Below, piece after piece: positions 18,230-33,300 of a stretch of 64,000 nucleotides of DNA (position 1 is the first letter of the stretch; each line of letters starts with the position of its first letter). Source of the stretch: Osedax frankpressi (Eukaryota > Annelida > Polychaeta > Sabellida > Siboglinidae). Below the pieces are notes generated by a model, which did not search any database, was not told the origin of the DNA, and saw nothing but the letters and a program-made list of their open reading frames with translations. The position numbers and the translations under genes were made by a program. The DNA is taken from positions 18,446,713 to 18,510,712 of the forward strand of contig OZ038312.1 in the NCBI GenBank assembly GCA_964035775.1. Reading direction: 5' to 3'.

Positions 18230-19650
18230 GTGAGTTTCTAGGCGAGTGTGCGACGTACGCGAATATAGTGCGTGTATATAAGTGTACGTAGGCATCTCTC
18301 ACATACACACGACACGGCCAGCAGAGCTAGTAGTCTTTCAGTGGTTGAATAGCGTAAAAGAAATTATAACAAGAGCAGCGATGAGTCATCGGTCTAGCGA
18401 TGAGTCATCCGGCTAGATTATTGAATACATCATATCATACATCATATCGATCCCGATATATCTAAACCTGAGAAACTTGTATAAACAGTTTACTAATAAC
18501 GAGTGAGAAGCGGTTTATATATGCTTTAGTAGAATTATCTTAACTATTAGTACAATAATCGCGATTGTTAAATTTAAGTTGGTTGTTGATGAGTCATTCC
18601 CGATGATTGGTTTAGATTGAGATTCCTACACCGTGTGCGGTATACGTGCAAATTTCTAAATCGCGGACGCAACAAGAGTGATGTAATAGTAGTGATGCAA
18701 TAGCCGTGAAAACATTTGATGTGCAAACAGAAAATTAAAAAAATTACATAAAAGAAATTACTTAATACAAAAAATATTGTTTTAGGGTAACGAGGGTAGA
18801 GACAAGGTGATGAAGGGAGGTGATGAAAGGAACGAGATGAAAGGAATCATATCGCGAGCAAGAGTGCGTTGTTAAATGTATAGTACTTAATTCAAGTATA
18901 CACAAATTCACAGTTAGTACGCACTGACACACACACGTATATATACGTATATACACACGTATATATATATATATATGCTGTTCATTTAACGTATGTATTA
19001 TCTATGCGTATATGCAATATTCATATCGAAAGAGAACGCGAGGTAACCAACGTTACGTAATCACCTGATGACGTAAATCCCTAGATTCGAGATAATTCAA
19101 TGAATGACGCAATTTCTCTACATAAAGATCTTAGCATAATAGCAATATAAAGAGTGATGAGGATGTGGAGGAAGTGGTGGGAAGGAGCGGAGGAAGTGGT
19201 GGGAAGGAGTGGGCGAAATGGACCGAGGGAAATATGTTATTACGCGAATGTGTAATTCATACCAATACTACCAATACTATAGTATACTAGAACTTTACTA
19301 ATTTCGTTGTTGATCTATCGTTGCGTTGAATTATGGTACCCAGGAGAACAACGATAAATCGATGTCGAGATGAGGGGAACTGGTTGTGAGTGGAGGGGCC
19401 GATAATTAAAGACGCATCGATTTCCGAGTAACCATAGTACAAATTGAACCTTTCGGGTATTGACCGCTAAGCAAGTCATTGACCATTTATATACATATTT
19501 GTATGCATATATATATATATAGTAACATTTGACAATGTCCACAGTCATTATAATTTTAAATATTATATTGTGATATATACATCGTAACAATGTACGATAT
19601 TTTGATCAGAGTAATATATATTTATAGCTTTAGATTAAGTGAGAAAAAAG
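18230..19650. other. Intergenic, no gene recognised
   Basis: Includes duplicated GCGATGAGTCATC motifs (18377-18412), a GGAAGTGGTGGGAAGGAG duplication (about 19165-19210) and short TA runs. Nothing coding recognised. Confidence 0.45.
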
Positions 19651-19658
19651 AGAGTGTG

Positions 19659-19920
<262 letters not shown>

Positions 19921-19959
19921 AAGGGGAGCATGTATTAACATCTATTAATTATTAACGAA

Positions 19960-21071
19960 CCACGCTATCGAGTGAGAATCATTGGCTCACGTGAAATGGG
20001 CTATATGTTATAATGCAATAATGATATGATATAAGAGACGTACTTATTCGTAACCATAGTGATTATGATGTTTTCATGGGAAGATTATAGTGTTTAGCCA
20101 CGGCGTGTACACGATACCGTTTTGGAGTTTCTATTTTAGAGAGGTTCTAGCGATTCCTAAATACGACGTAATGATAAATACGAGCGATAGAATTACAGTG
20201 TACTTAGGGATTTGATCTATTATTTAGGCGACTTGGGAGAGCAGTCGTATTACTATAATGGCCGGTAACACATGATGTAGAAACTAGAAACTAGTTAAGT
20301 GCACTATTGAATAAATTTAAGGTATATTATTCTAAATATTGTACTGTAACGTATTATTACTTATATCTTATAGTATAATATTAATTGTGAATTGACAACA
20401 TATTATGGGTCCCATATTAAGTTAATACAAAATTAACACTGTATAATATTATTTCATTTTATTAATATATAAATTGTATAAAACAAACGAACTAGAAAAT
20501 TGTATAAAATAAGATTTGTATTCAAATATTGAGTTTCGTTAAATAAAAAAGGAACGTGTTTTTCATCAATATAACAAAGAAATATAGATCTATATAAGTA
20601 TATATATGTATGTATGTATGTATTCATATATTATGTAAACATATAAAATCTAAAAAATAATAAATTATGTAAATAAAAGTATGGTTAAATTAAGCTACAA
20701 ATAATATAATAAGAAAATTAATTTTAATTGTTTGTATACAAATCAAAACACTATCAATAATAATGGATATCATTGATTTTATTATGATATTTAACCTTTG
20801 GTTTAAATATCCATTTTCTAACTGAATACATTATTTACGATTGTGTATAAATGATTTCCTACGTATTTTTAATGAGAAGTTTGCTCTTGAGAACTTTATT
20901 TAAATATGAACTATAATATTGAATCTAGTTTGTTTTGAACTAATAAACGTAAATAAAGTGCGTGCGTTTGTCATATATTCCTATTTTCCTATTGGCTGGA
21001 AAATATTATCAAATTTACCCTATTTAAATATAAACATATACTAATGATAAAATATATTTTATTTTTTAACC
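19960..21071. other. 5' flank of CHMP7
   Basis: Composition drops from about 40% to about 25% GC here. Very AT-rich upstream region with a TATG microsatellite near 20600. A TATTTAAATATAAAC near 21020 is a weak TATA-like sequence about 50 bases before the CHMP7 ATG. No other gene seen. Confidence 0.4.
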
Positions 21072-21328
21072 ATGTCTGATGATTTTAAATTTCCAGATTT
21101 ATGGCATGATGATGAATATATGGATTTTATGTTTCTCTCATTTCCAGATAACCAAGATGTCAATAAAATTGCATATGTTAAAAAAGTTAATTTTTGGTGT
21201 GATATTGTAAATGAATACTGTATTAAAAAAAAAATAATTTTTATTACAACAAATATATTACAAACACTTTTCATGAGAAATAAATCAATACCGGATTGCC
21301 TCAACGAAATATGCCATACATTACACAG
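21072..21328 (+). CDS. CHMP7: CHMP7 exon 1
   Basis: 85 codons plus two bases. [19 protein letters not shown], then [12 protein letters not shown], then [18 protein letters not shown]; these line up with human LPPEWEEDEERMSFLFSAF, MGFWAPLV and LQEAFQRKGSVPLGLATV. Donor GTTAAT. Confidence 0.9.
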
Positions 21329-24300
21329 GTTAATTATATATATTATTTTATTTTAATTATAATCTAGTTATGATAATTTAATAATCAAATTAATGGCGTC
21401 CATATAATCTAGAAAAATCCACGATTTAAAGTTTCCAAAATAAAACAGGGAAAAGTTAATTTTTCAAAATTAACATATGATCATCAAAAACCGATTAATA
21501 ATTATTGATATTATTTTATAATGTAGTTTTATACCATTGTGGTTTAGACAACATATAATAGTTAAGAAGTATAATTTAATGGCATGGGAAGTAGTGAGAA
21601 GGTTACGAAGTGAGAATATCATTATTTTCAGCAATGTGTCTTCATATTTAATACTTGTCTTGAGTATATCTTAATATTGTTAGTAGTTTATAGTCGATGG
21701 AGTTATCAGTTGTCATCCAGTTTAGTCGTAATCTTAAGTCCTTAATGCTTGTAGTCATATGTTTTGAGTTTGTAAATTAGTCGGATACTTCTGTTAATAA
21801 TTGCATCAAGTCTTAAGTGTAGTCTTAGTCTGTCCAGTGAGTAAAGTATTGCAATAGTTTAGTCGAGATAGTATTAGCGAATGTGTAAGTAAAGTAACAG
21901 TGTTTTTATTTAACAAAGGTCGGAGTTTATATAATTTGTATAAATGGTAAGTAGTGGTCAGTTTCAATGAAGAATGTGTTGGTCAAAGTTAAATTTGTTG
22001 TCAAATTTGACTCCAAGATATTTTGTCGAATGGTTTTATTAACATGTCATTTATAAAAATCTTTGGTAATGAGGTTAGTGTATTTATTTTAGCAGTGGAT
22101 ATTGCTAAGTTCTGTTTTAGTAGAGTTCAGTAGTAAGTCATTTGTCGTCAGCCAGTTATGTAAGTCTGTAAGACAGTTTTGTAGTTGATCTATTGAGTCG
22201 ATGTTAGAGTATAATTCAATATCATCAACACTAGATCCTTTATTTAAAATAATAATTGATGAATCACCGATTTACGGAACACATGAATTACCTGACTTAC
22301 TAAAACTTTAATTAATTACTCCACAACTAAAAAAAAACCTAAACTCAATATAACTGAACTTTCCAATTATAGGCCTATTTCTCAGCTACCTCTTCTAGTC
22401 GAAATATTAAAAAAGATAGTCACTTATCTTACTTGACAATAGACAAAACGGTTTCTGACAAGGAAATAGTACTGAAATGACTCTACTTTCACTTTTTTAC
22501 GACTTATACACTTCACTAGACAATAACAAACCTCAACAACTAATATTACTTGACTTATCCTCTGCATTCGATATACTTGACTTATACTATAATATATAAC
22601 ACTATAATAGACAGATAACAAAATAAAGGACTAAAAGATAACAATTCTCTCTCTATCTTGCTCTGAAGCTGTTAAAACTAATTCACTATCTAACCATAAA
22701 GCAACTTTCAACAAACATACTAATATAAATTAAGAGAAGAATTGTTTGCTGTAACAATTAAGTTGTATATTCCAGTTATAGTCGGGAGGTCAAAAGTAGA
22801 TAGTACATCATTTGTAGTCATGTATTTCTGTTTAGTAAAGTTTATTAGTTTAGTTTTCTTTATGGTAAATTTATTGTATATTTTGTAAATTTTATCGATC
22901 AAGTAATTTGCAAAGTTATTATATATATTATATTAGTCCTATATATATCGTATGTGCGATTACTAGTTGTGATAGTCTTTGATAGGTTGGGTTTGATGTG
23001 TAATTTCAGTTGTATTTTCTAAAATTGTGCTTAAGTTTACTTAAATTGAAATTAAACCAAGGTTAATTTGTGTGTATTGAAATGTACTTGGTTTTAGTCG
23101 GAGCATGTTTGTCAATTAGGTTTCAGTGAAGTGTAAAGTATTTTTACAGTAATGTCTCATACCTTGCATGGAATGTATTAGGTTAAATGAGAATGAGTCA
23201 TAGTCAATTTTATTAAAAAGATCTATAGGTCGTAAATCTTCATGTCGGTCTAAGATTAGTGATATGGCAGTCAATTGCATAATGGTCAGTTAGTAAAGTC
23301 GATTGTGTAATTCGGTTAATTAAGTACGAGGAATATAGTGTAAGTATGTTAGGAGGTCGGTATGTTAGTAAAAGTGTAATAATGCTATTGTTGTAAGTAA
23401 AAGTGTGATAATGCTATTGTTGTAAGTAATAGTTGTACGGAGTATTTCGCAGTTAGTATTACAGTCTACGTCAGTTGAAGTTAATGTCAGGGCTACCGCT
23501 ATTCCGCCGCTATATCTACCGTCAGTCCGCGGTCTCTGTATTAGTCGGTAGACCATGGTTTGTAGAGTCGTAGTAAATGTGTGAAGTTGGTTTAGCCAAG
23601 TTTCAGTCATTGCTATGAAGCTGTAGTTAGAGTCAAATATATATTGCTTAATAATATTAAATTTGGCAGAAAGTGATCTGCAGTTTATTAAAGTAATTGT
23701 AATGATGTAATAATTGTAATGATGTAATAATTGTAATGATGTAATAATTGTAATGATGTAATAATTGTAATGATGTAATAATTGTAATGATGTAATAATT
23801 GTGATGATGTAATAATTGTAATGATGTAATAATTGTAATGATGTAATCGTCTTATAGTCAACTTTAAAGTCGTTGTCTAGTCATTTATCTTGATTTATGT
23901 TCTTTTTTGTTCTTAATATATGCGTTGTATGATCTGTCCAAGTTTTAAATTCAATAATAGTAGCGGTCAGTGATGGTTTAGAGCAGTTAGATTTATTATC
24001 AGTAATTTCTCGTAATTCGTATTAGTATGTTTGTTGAAAGTTGCTTTATGGTTAGATATTGAATTAGTTTTAACAGCTTCAGAGCTAGATAGATAGAGAA
24101 TTCCATCACGTTAGATTGTTTTTAAAGATAAATGAATTCTTATGAATAAATGCTTGTAATTGTGTTTTGTAAATTGGAATTAATATATACAAATGTTTTC
24201 TTGTTATTAAAAATGATCGAAAATTGATTTTATTTATTGTTGTGTTTTTGTTAGAATTTATTTTTAGATTATTTATAAGTTCCGTTGGATATTTGTTATT

Positions 24301-27300
24301 ATCCTGATCAGGTTTAAGATTTTCAATTACAATAACGTTTGGGTTGAAGTTGTTTCGTTGAAGTTGTTGTAGTCAGTTTAGTATTTTCTCTCTTAGATGG
24401 TCGGTGCATGTTTGAAGTAGGTGAGTTAGAGACAGTTTTACCATAAGAGAACACGTCGTTTTCTTGTGTATTGATTTCAGTTAGTTTAGATTTTAAAACG
24501 CCGATTGATAATGAATGTTCATGGAGTCTGTTAAGTACTGTGTCAAGTTTAGTTGCGAGTTGTTGGAGGTGTGGCGTTTTCGTGGAAGATTGCCATTCCT
24601 TTCCATTCCATTTCCTGCACGATATACGCGTAAATGTAAACAACGAGAGTGCATTACGGATATCACCTGGGCAGACGGCTTACCGTTATTACCCCGCAAT
24701 TCGATAATTTCATTGCACAAAACGTAGACATTCGCGATGGTTGAGTCCATTGCGGCTTTTGCAAATTAGAAATTCATCTACCGACTTGCGGCCATTATCG
24801 TCTGATTCCAGTGAAGTTTAATGACGGGGTGTCAGTGTGGCTTTCTTGATCAGTCGATTTAATCCGTTTATCCAAGTGCGTATGGTTTTTAGAAAAACAA
24901 ACAACTACTTGCGGGTTTGTATTCGGAGGATGAGTATTTTTAGTGAAGATTAGTTAATTAGTTAAAAAGGTATGAGATAAAGTTAAAAACAACTAATTGT
25001 CATTCTGGTTATCGTGCAATATTTAAAAATCAATGAATATTCAAATGCAGTGAAATGTGGGCATTATAGATCTTTAATTTAACTTAATTTAATTTAAAAG
25101 GGGAGGTTAATTTTTTAAAAAACATACTAATTAAAGTATGAAAATATCTATTTAGCAGTTCACTCACTATATAAATAATAGAATAAATAATAAGTGATTT
25201 AAGTTAATATGCAGTAATACAAGAAAATATAGCGAATGTTAACTGATTGAGTGAATATTAACTAAATTTAGAGTAGTTTAATAAATGTGTCTTGGAAAAA
25301 ATAATAAAATTATAAAGTGTGTGTGTGGGTGTGTGGGTGTGTGTGTGTGTGTGATATCCAGTCAATATACATAAAAACAAATAATTGAAATTAGGGTAAG
25401 ATTATTCTATATACATTTTAATATTATTTTATATTATTGCATGAACAATATATATATATAATATATACTATTTATTATTTACTATGTATTATATAAACAA
25501 TACAATTATTGAATATACATAAACTTAACAACATTATATTTTTATCGTATAGAAATTACTAATATAACATAATAAATCATATTATACAATATTTATATAA
25601 CTATAATACAATATATATTTATATAACTATTATTTATTTTAACTATTATTTATTTAACTATTTATATAACTATTATACAATATTTATATAACTAAAAATA
25701 ACATATCAATAAAAATAGATAAATATATTTAAATAAAATCATAAATTACATTTTAAAACTAAATGTAAATGAAACTAAATGCAACATTTAACACATATTT
25801 CAGATATTGATTTCTTTTAGAAAGCTTCAGTCTATTTCCATCAATTGTTTACTTTCTCAATCATCGGAGTGAGTGATTAATGATATAGTACTTTATTTCC
25901 GAAATTGTTGTAAAATAGCATTGACAACTATATATAGTAATATGTTCTTAATTATATTACCAGCATTGGTAAGAGTTTCGTTACCAATATAATATAGCAA
26001 ATATAATATACCATAAAATTATATTATTTGAATAAATATTGGAAAATCTAAATATTGTTTATTAGTCAAATTTTGTATACATTTAAGTTGAAGTATATTA
26101 TATCATTTTATTATTTATGTGGTGTAATAAATCTATATATGAATTTTATGCAGTAATACAAATTATATTAAAATAAAGGTATTCCCTCCATGTATTATCT
26201 TACTCAAATTACATTGATCAATGTCCTCAACGATGGGGAAATTTTAGAAATTAAATTTTTTTTATTATATAAAATAATATTTAATTAATTTTCTATTATA
26301 TGTTAAAATTTCAGGTTTTAAAATTGAATAAAAATATTCAAATAAAGTATTTTAAAGTTTAATCTCAGAAAATATTATTGATTATTTAATTAAATTTTAT
26401 CATTTTTTGAATAAATTTGTTCAATAAAACTTTATATTTGGTTAACTTATAGTTTGACGATTTTTATAATATTTAAACAAAATTAAAGTTTTAAATTCAT
26501 TGTTTATATTTATATTCAAAGGTCAAGGGGTATGTTTACTTTTCCTGGTATTCCACTGCTTATAAAGGTAGAAGCTAGGAAGAGGGATGTAAAAAGATTG
26601 TATAATTTTAAAGGTACCAAAGTAAGTCTAGTCATGAAAGTAGGAGTTCTAGAAAGGTACAGTCATCGGATTAAGGGAGTGGCAAATTTTAGATTTTTTA
26701 TATTATATTTATTCATATATATTATTCATATTCATATATTTTAATATTATTTATTTACCATTATAAACATATACGGAAGTATGTTATATATATATATTTA
26801 TACAAATTAAAGTTAAATATTTTATTTTGATATTCTTGTACATATATTATTTATTATCTAAATGTACTATTATATTATATATGACTATATTCTACTAGTA
26901 AAAATTGTTACACATACATTTCATTAAATAATATTAAAACATATTAATTTTACTTTAAATGTAATTTTCTCAGTATTTTGAATTTCTAGACTAAAAATCC
27001 GATATCTTTTTAGTTTACAGTTCGTTTTCGTTAATATGTTTACAGAGTGTTTATTATAGTTATACCTAAAATAATTGTATTCAACATTTTTAATGTATTT
27101 TATAACATTAAAAATTTGTTGAAAAACATATTTAAATTTTGTTCATAACTATTTTTGGCCATATTATATTTTTACAAAATGTTGAACAATATTTGTGGAT
27201 TTGGTTTTACTTATTACATTGCAATTAATTTTGTAGAAATCCCCTACATAGTCAATGAGACAACAGCATTAGCGTAAGAGTAAAATCCCTATTCTTCCCT

Positions 27301-30300
27301 ATTACATTGTATTAATTCTACCCGCAGATAGCCTTAAACAATTGAAATATCTTATTAATTTATCATTTGAAACATCAATTTAAAAAATATCCAAGATTTT
27401 ACCATTATATAAAAAAAGGTGATATTCACAACTTTAATAATTTCTATCCTATTTCACTGACCTCTCAAATTTCCAAAATGATCGAAAAATTATTTTATCT
27501 TCGATTTTATTCCTTCTACTTTACAATTTGGATTTAGAAAAGGTTTCAATACAAAACACGCTATTTTAAGTTTGCAAACTCTCTTTAACAATTGTTTTAA
27601 TAATAATAATAATGTGGGAGCTGCTATTTTTATCGACTTAAAAAAGACATTCGACACAGTAAATCACAAAATTGTAATTAAAAACTATTTATATTGTAAT
27701 ATGTAGGAGTGCGGTAAAATGTTTATCTAGTTATTTATCTGATAGATACCAACAATATTACTATACAAATTTAGTTTCAGATCAATTACTGGTAAAAGTT
27801 GAAATGCAACAGGGTTCTAGATTCTATTTCATTTACATTTATGACTTAATAAAGACATCTGTTAAGTGTAATTTTACTATGTAAGCAGATAATATGAAAT
27901 ATTTTTTGAAAAAATTCATCATGCAATAAGTTTGAAACTTATGTAAACTATGTATTAAACAATATTAAACAATAGATGGTTTTAATTCAATAGCCTATCA
28001 TTTAATATAGATAAATCAAATTACATGCTAATAAACTATAAATCTCACATTAAAGTTTCAATCAATAATATTAATGAAATTAAATACTAACAATTTGTGG
28101 TAGTTTTTATCAATACAATATTTAACTGGAAAACATAATATATGTGTTATATATGAACAATGAAAAATACCAATGAAATTACCAATGAAAAATATACACC
28201 GAAAGAAATTTGTATGGCAAATAATATTTCAAAATTTTTAAACAATAAAGCTAATGCATTAATTATTGTTTAAGTTTTTTGGGGAAATTCAATAAAATAA
28301 ATACAATTTGTGTTGTAAAGACCAACTGTATTTATTTATTATGAAAAAACAATTTCTTTTCCAGTGCCAATAATCTATTTATAGAAAATAAGCTTTTAAA
28401 TTTGATAACCTATAAACTATAATATTTGTTAAAAATATGTTAAAAATATTCTTGACATTACTAAATGGAGCAACAGATTATATATTTTCATTTTATTATA
28501 AACCCCAGGAAACCAGAAGTATAAATAATTTTATCATTTCAAACACTAATAAAATGTTATGTATATGCATTCATCTTGGACAGTTCTCATGGAACGCTCT
28601 TGTGATAAAGTACATGACAAAGATTCAAGATTTTTGGAAAATACTTAAGATTAATCTCCTATCAAATTTCTCTACTATTTAAAAGTATTTTTACATATTT
28701 TTTTAACTACAATCTTTTAGAACTATAAGAGCTTTTTATCATATTTAGAAAACTATACACTTTTATTAAATTTTACATTTGTAAACATTTTACCGTGTAG
28801 TTTAATTAATTTTTTTTTCTAAATTATTATTATATACCCTCATAATATTACTTTCTTCAATTTCAAAAATATCTTTAGCAAATTAATTTATTATCATTTT
28901 CCTCTTTTTTTTCTAGAACTATTTTTACTAATTTTTTATAAAAATGTACTACTTTAATACTTTTGTTTATTTTTAACATTAATATTTGTAGTAATGTAAA
29001 CAGGAACTATTTAATTGTATTTTGTTATCATTATTTTATTATTGTATATACACATTGGAACAAACATACATTACATTCATGATCTATGTCTCAATAAACT
29101 TTATAGCTGTTATATCTTGGTTTTACCCAAATATGAATTCAATACAAAATATTGGAAGTCTCCAATATCTATGTATAATATAATAGCTAGAAATCAATTA
29201 TTTATGACTGTAATATATTGTATTAAATCGATTGTTTTGATACATTAAAACAAAATACTTATAATTATAATTCACAATAATTCACAATACTTATATGTAA
29301 TATATGTAGCATATATAACATATCTTAATTCGATCGACTAATCTCCGATAGTAAGAAGGTGCTGGGACTGGCCTCGGAGTATGTCTACAATGATGTCAAT
29401 ATATCGTGGACAAAGATATCAACGGGGTACATGGCCAATACAGTTTCTAGTTGTTTTAGCTCCGTCAAGAATTCAGTGAACTTCGGTAATAAGCCATTGG
29501 CTGCAAATATCTAATAGCTATATTATTGGATCTGTTATCTTTACTACCATTGATAATGAGATTAATGAGATTAATTTTCATCATTAAGAATGTATATATT
29601 AAAAATATTTTTTAATTATTTATAAATTTATATATCAATATTTATATATATATATATTTAAATTTATTTATTAATCAGTTTATTTTTAATTATAGCATAC
29701 AATTATTCAATGTCGAAACCGACAATTTTACAAACTGGTATTTCCTATGTACACATAAATGTGATAAAGGTTATTTACTATAAATATGATTTATATGATT
29801 TTTAAATATAAGTTAAGTAAATTAAAATATATTTAATTTGTAGTCCTAATATAAATGATATTAAATTGTATTGGAATATTTGCTTTCAGGTATATTCTAA
29901 TATTCAATATCTAGTCAATTTAATGATTAATTAATTAGTTTCAATTAGTAATTCGATTAATCAATTAGTTCATAAGCTGTTCTCGATTACTTGCGGTTTA
30001 TACAATAAAGATTAGATTATTTGAAATAAAATTGCTATATTTCTATATTGTAAACCTGAACAGCCCTTTGCCAACTAATTAATAACATAAGCTCCATTAC
30101 GTTTCTTTACGTATTTCTTTTTACACGTCCTTCCTTATTTCTGACCATTCGCTACACCGTCGACCACTTTCTATAACCACTAAACATGTACGCGACCCTA
30201 ACTGCAATCCCAACCCTAACTGCGTCCCTAACCGCGACCCTTACTGCCTCCCTAACTCCGACCCTAACCCCGACTCTAAACACAACCCTAATCCTGACCC

Positions 30301-33300
30301 TACCCCCGACCTTAACCCTGACCCTGACCCTAACCGCGACCCTATCCCCAACCCTAACCCCGACCCTATCCCCAACCCTAACCCTGACCTTAACCCCGAC
30401 CCTAACCCCGATCCTAACCGCGTCCCTAACACGACCCTAACACGACCCAAACCCTAACCCCGATCCAAACCCTAACCCCGATCCAAACCCTAACCCCGGC
30501 CCTAACCTCGGCCCTAACCCTGACCCTAACCGCAACCATAACCCCGACCCTTAATGCGTCCCTAAACACGACCCTAACCCCGACCCTAACTGCGACCCTA
30601 ACCGCAACCCTAGTCATAACCCCGACCCTAACTGCGACCCTAACCGCAACCCTAGCCATAACCCTGACCCTTATTGCATCAAACCCCGACCCTAACCCTG
30701 ACCCTAAACACAACCCTAACCCTGACCCTAACCCCGACCTTAACTGCGTCCCTAACACCGACCATAACCCTGACCCTAACCCTGACCCTAACCGCGACCC
30801 TATCCCCAACCATGACCCTAACCCCGACCTTAACCCCGACCCTAACCCCGACCCTAACCGCGTCCCTAAACACGACCCTGACTCCGACCCTAACCCTAAC
30901 CCCGGCCCTAACCCCGACCCTAACCCTGACCCTAACCGCAACTATAACCCCGACCCTTAATGCGTCCCTAAACATGACCCTAACCGCGACCCTAACCGCG
31001 ACCCTAACCCGACCCTAACCCCAGCCCTAACCGCGACCCTAACCGCGACCCTAACCCCGACCCTAACCCCGACCCTAACCCCGACCCTAACCCCGACCCT
31101 AACCCCGACCCTAACCCCGACCCTAACCCCGACCCTAACCCCGACCCTAACCCCGACCCTAACCACTACCCTAACCTCGACCCCAACCCTGACCCTAACC
31201 ACTACCCTAACCCCGACCCTAACCCCGACCCTAACCCCGACCCTAACCCCGACCCTAACCCCGACCCTAACCCCGACCCTAACCCCGGCCCTAACCTCGA
31301 CCCTGACCCTAACCGCTACCCTAACCCAAACCCTAACCCAAACCCTAACCCCGACCCTAACCCCATGCGTAGAGGCTGGCTGACGACTGCAAGCAACACA
31401 TCACCTCACTCGAGCTCCACGAGGCTTCAGACCGCATATTTTTCGTTGATCAGTTGTGGTTGAAACTAAAGCATTTGTTCGATTGCAAACGTCCAGCCTT
31501 CGACGTCGTACTCTCTTACATGTGTTCGATACACTTCTGTTGCGTGACCTTATACAAAGACAAATGGGTTAGTTCACTGCTTACTCTATACCTGCACTCT
31601 TAACCATTGTTGCCGCATAATTATAATTGAACCACTAATAATCGGATGTATATATGTTTAAAAACCGTAATTTTGTACTCAAAAAAACTCTTCCAATTAT
31701 CGAAATTAAAATTGAACCCTTTTTTATAATAATATATTCCCATGTCTATAAAAATCATTAGGTTATCACATGAATTACAATTTTTCTAACTCTCGTAATA
31801 TAGCTTATGAAATGAAAACTCTAAATATTATGAATCTAAAACTATTTTTATATTAAAGTTTATTAGCATCATATTTCTATTTCAAAATTCAAATATGTAA
31901 AAATATATATCCAACCTTACGAGTAATATAATATATTATATTAGTAATATAATATATTAGATATTTAATATTTTTATATAAGGATGATTCATATAACATT
32001 TTTCAACATAATTACACAAATAATTACTAAATGACATTTATTCCAAATAATTCAAACATGTATAAATAAATATAAATATGAATAGCTTCGATTAATGGGT
32101 AAATATTTTAGTAATTTTGTTTATTGTTAAATATAATAAATATGTAAATTTTAAAAATAAAATGTTTATGAGGAGAAAACAGTTGATACTCTTAAAATTA
32201 TTAACAATTAAAAATTACTATAACTATTGAGATATGTGTTCATTTAACTTGCTAAATAAATTGGCCCTGGAGCAATTAGAAGAATTTAAGAATTTTGTTT
32301 TCATTTGATAAACTTGCCCAAAAAGTAAATAAATGAATTCAAATTATCAATTTCTTTTCCAGTTGAATATAGACTCAATTAATAGCATCTGACATTTCAA
32401 ATAATAATAGACAATAACAATATATTATTTTATTTGTTAAAAATGTAATTTTATTCAACTATTAATCACTTTCAGTTCTAAAAACGCCAGGATTACTTTT
32501 ACATTCAATTAATTTAGAACATTTTCTATTCCTCTAAAGCTAAATAGAAAATAATATTTTCTACTCTGTTTTCGGTGCTATATCTTGATTAATTCTAAAA
32601 ACGCTCAAAAAAGCTTTATCCCAATACATATTAAATATTATCTACACTTTCTTTATATGCTTTTTTATAGAATACAAGCGCAGAACTTTTCTTGCGGCAA
32701 TATTTATATATATATTAAATTAGAGGGGTAACATAACATTATAAATAAATATTTAAATATAAAAGAAAAATATTAATACAAATTTGTTTATAAATATGTT
32801 AAAAATTCTGCCATTCCGATATTTTTCACTCGATTAGAACATTTAGTAGTAGATTTAAAACGCCTTTATAATGTATAAGTGATTGTGAATTAGTTTTATG
32901 AAATTTTCACTAAACCAAATCCATATAATATGATAATTTTATAACATAAGTACAGTTTATTATATGATGTACTCATATAGAAAACATTACAATTAATGTG
33001 TATGAACAGTGAAGCCTGACATCTAATTTATTTTAATTTATTCAAATGCCAACACCCACACAAAACTAAACTTATTTCTCATATGATATATAACACATTA
33101 ACAATATAAGCTTTAGTAAATCGCTTGGGGTGTCGTGTATAGAATCCCGGATAGTTTAAACATCCCATATGCCCGGGATTAGACATACTTCACTTATTAG
33201 GGTGAAGTATTGTATCGTAGTGCAGTTCATATATTCTAAATGCTGGGTGTTAGTGTCATAGTAATGCAATTCATATACTCTAAATACTGGATGTTAGTGT

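Larger units (their letters stand above)
21590..24760 (-). mobile_element. Rearranged CR1/L2-like LINE in CHMP7 intron 1
   Basis: Minus-strand, non-LTR retrotransposon, heavily decayed. From 5' (24760): an ORF1-like stretch with a coiled-coil segment ([20 protein letters not shown]); an AP-type endonuclease with [14 protein letters not shown] and [10 protein letters not shown] (about 23610-23270); a linker ([13 protein letters not shown], near 22840); the reverse transcriptase after motif C, with VDDIELYS (normally YADD, here VDD) near 22220; then [15 protein letters not shown] and [11 protein letters not shown] typical of the CR1/L2 tail (about 22010-21690). The fingers and motif A part of the RT is inverted. 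Multiple stops, not functional. Confidence 0.85.

Noticed and set aside
18377-18412. Hammerhead-ribozyme-like GATGAGTCATC motifs (also near 33455 and 34145)
   Set aside because: The CTGATGA core and the matching GAAA with paired stems are not both present at any of these places.
29486-29514. Extension of CHMP7 exon 2 to NKPLAANI
   Set aside because: It resembles the human GDNKVPAEE segment slightly, but no GT donor follows before the stop codons, and the phase would not fit exon 3.
30186-31202. TLTPTLT and VRVGVRV proteins on both strands
   Set aside because: Telomere-like 12-bp array; period divisible by three.
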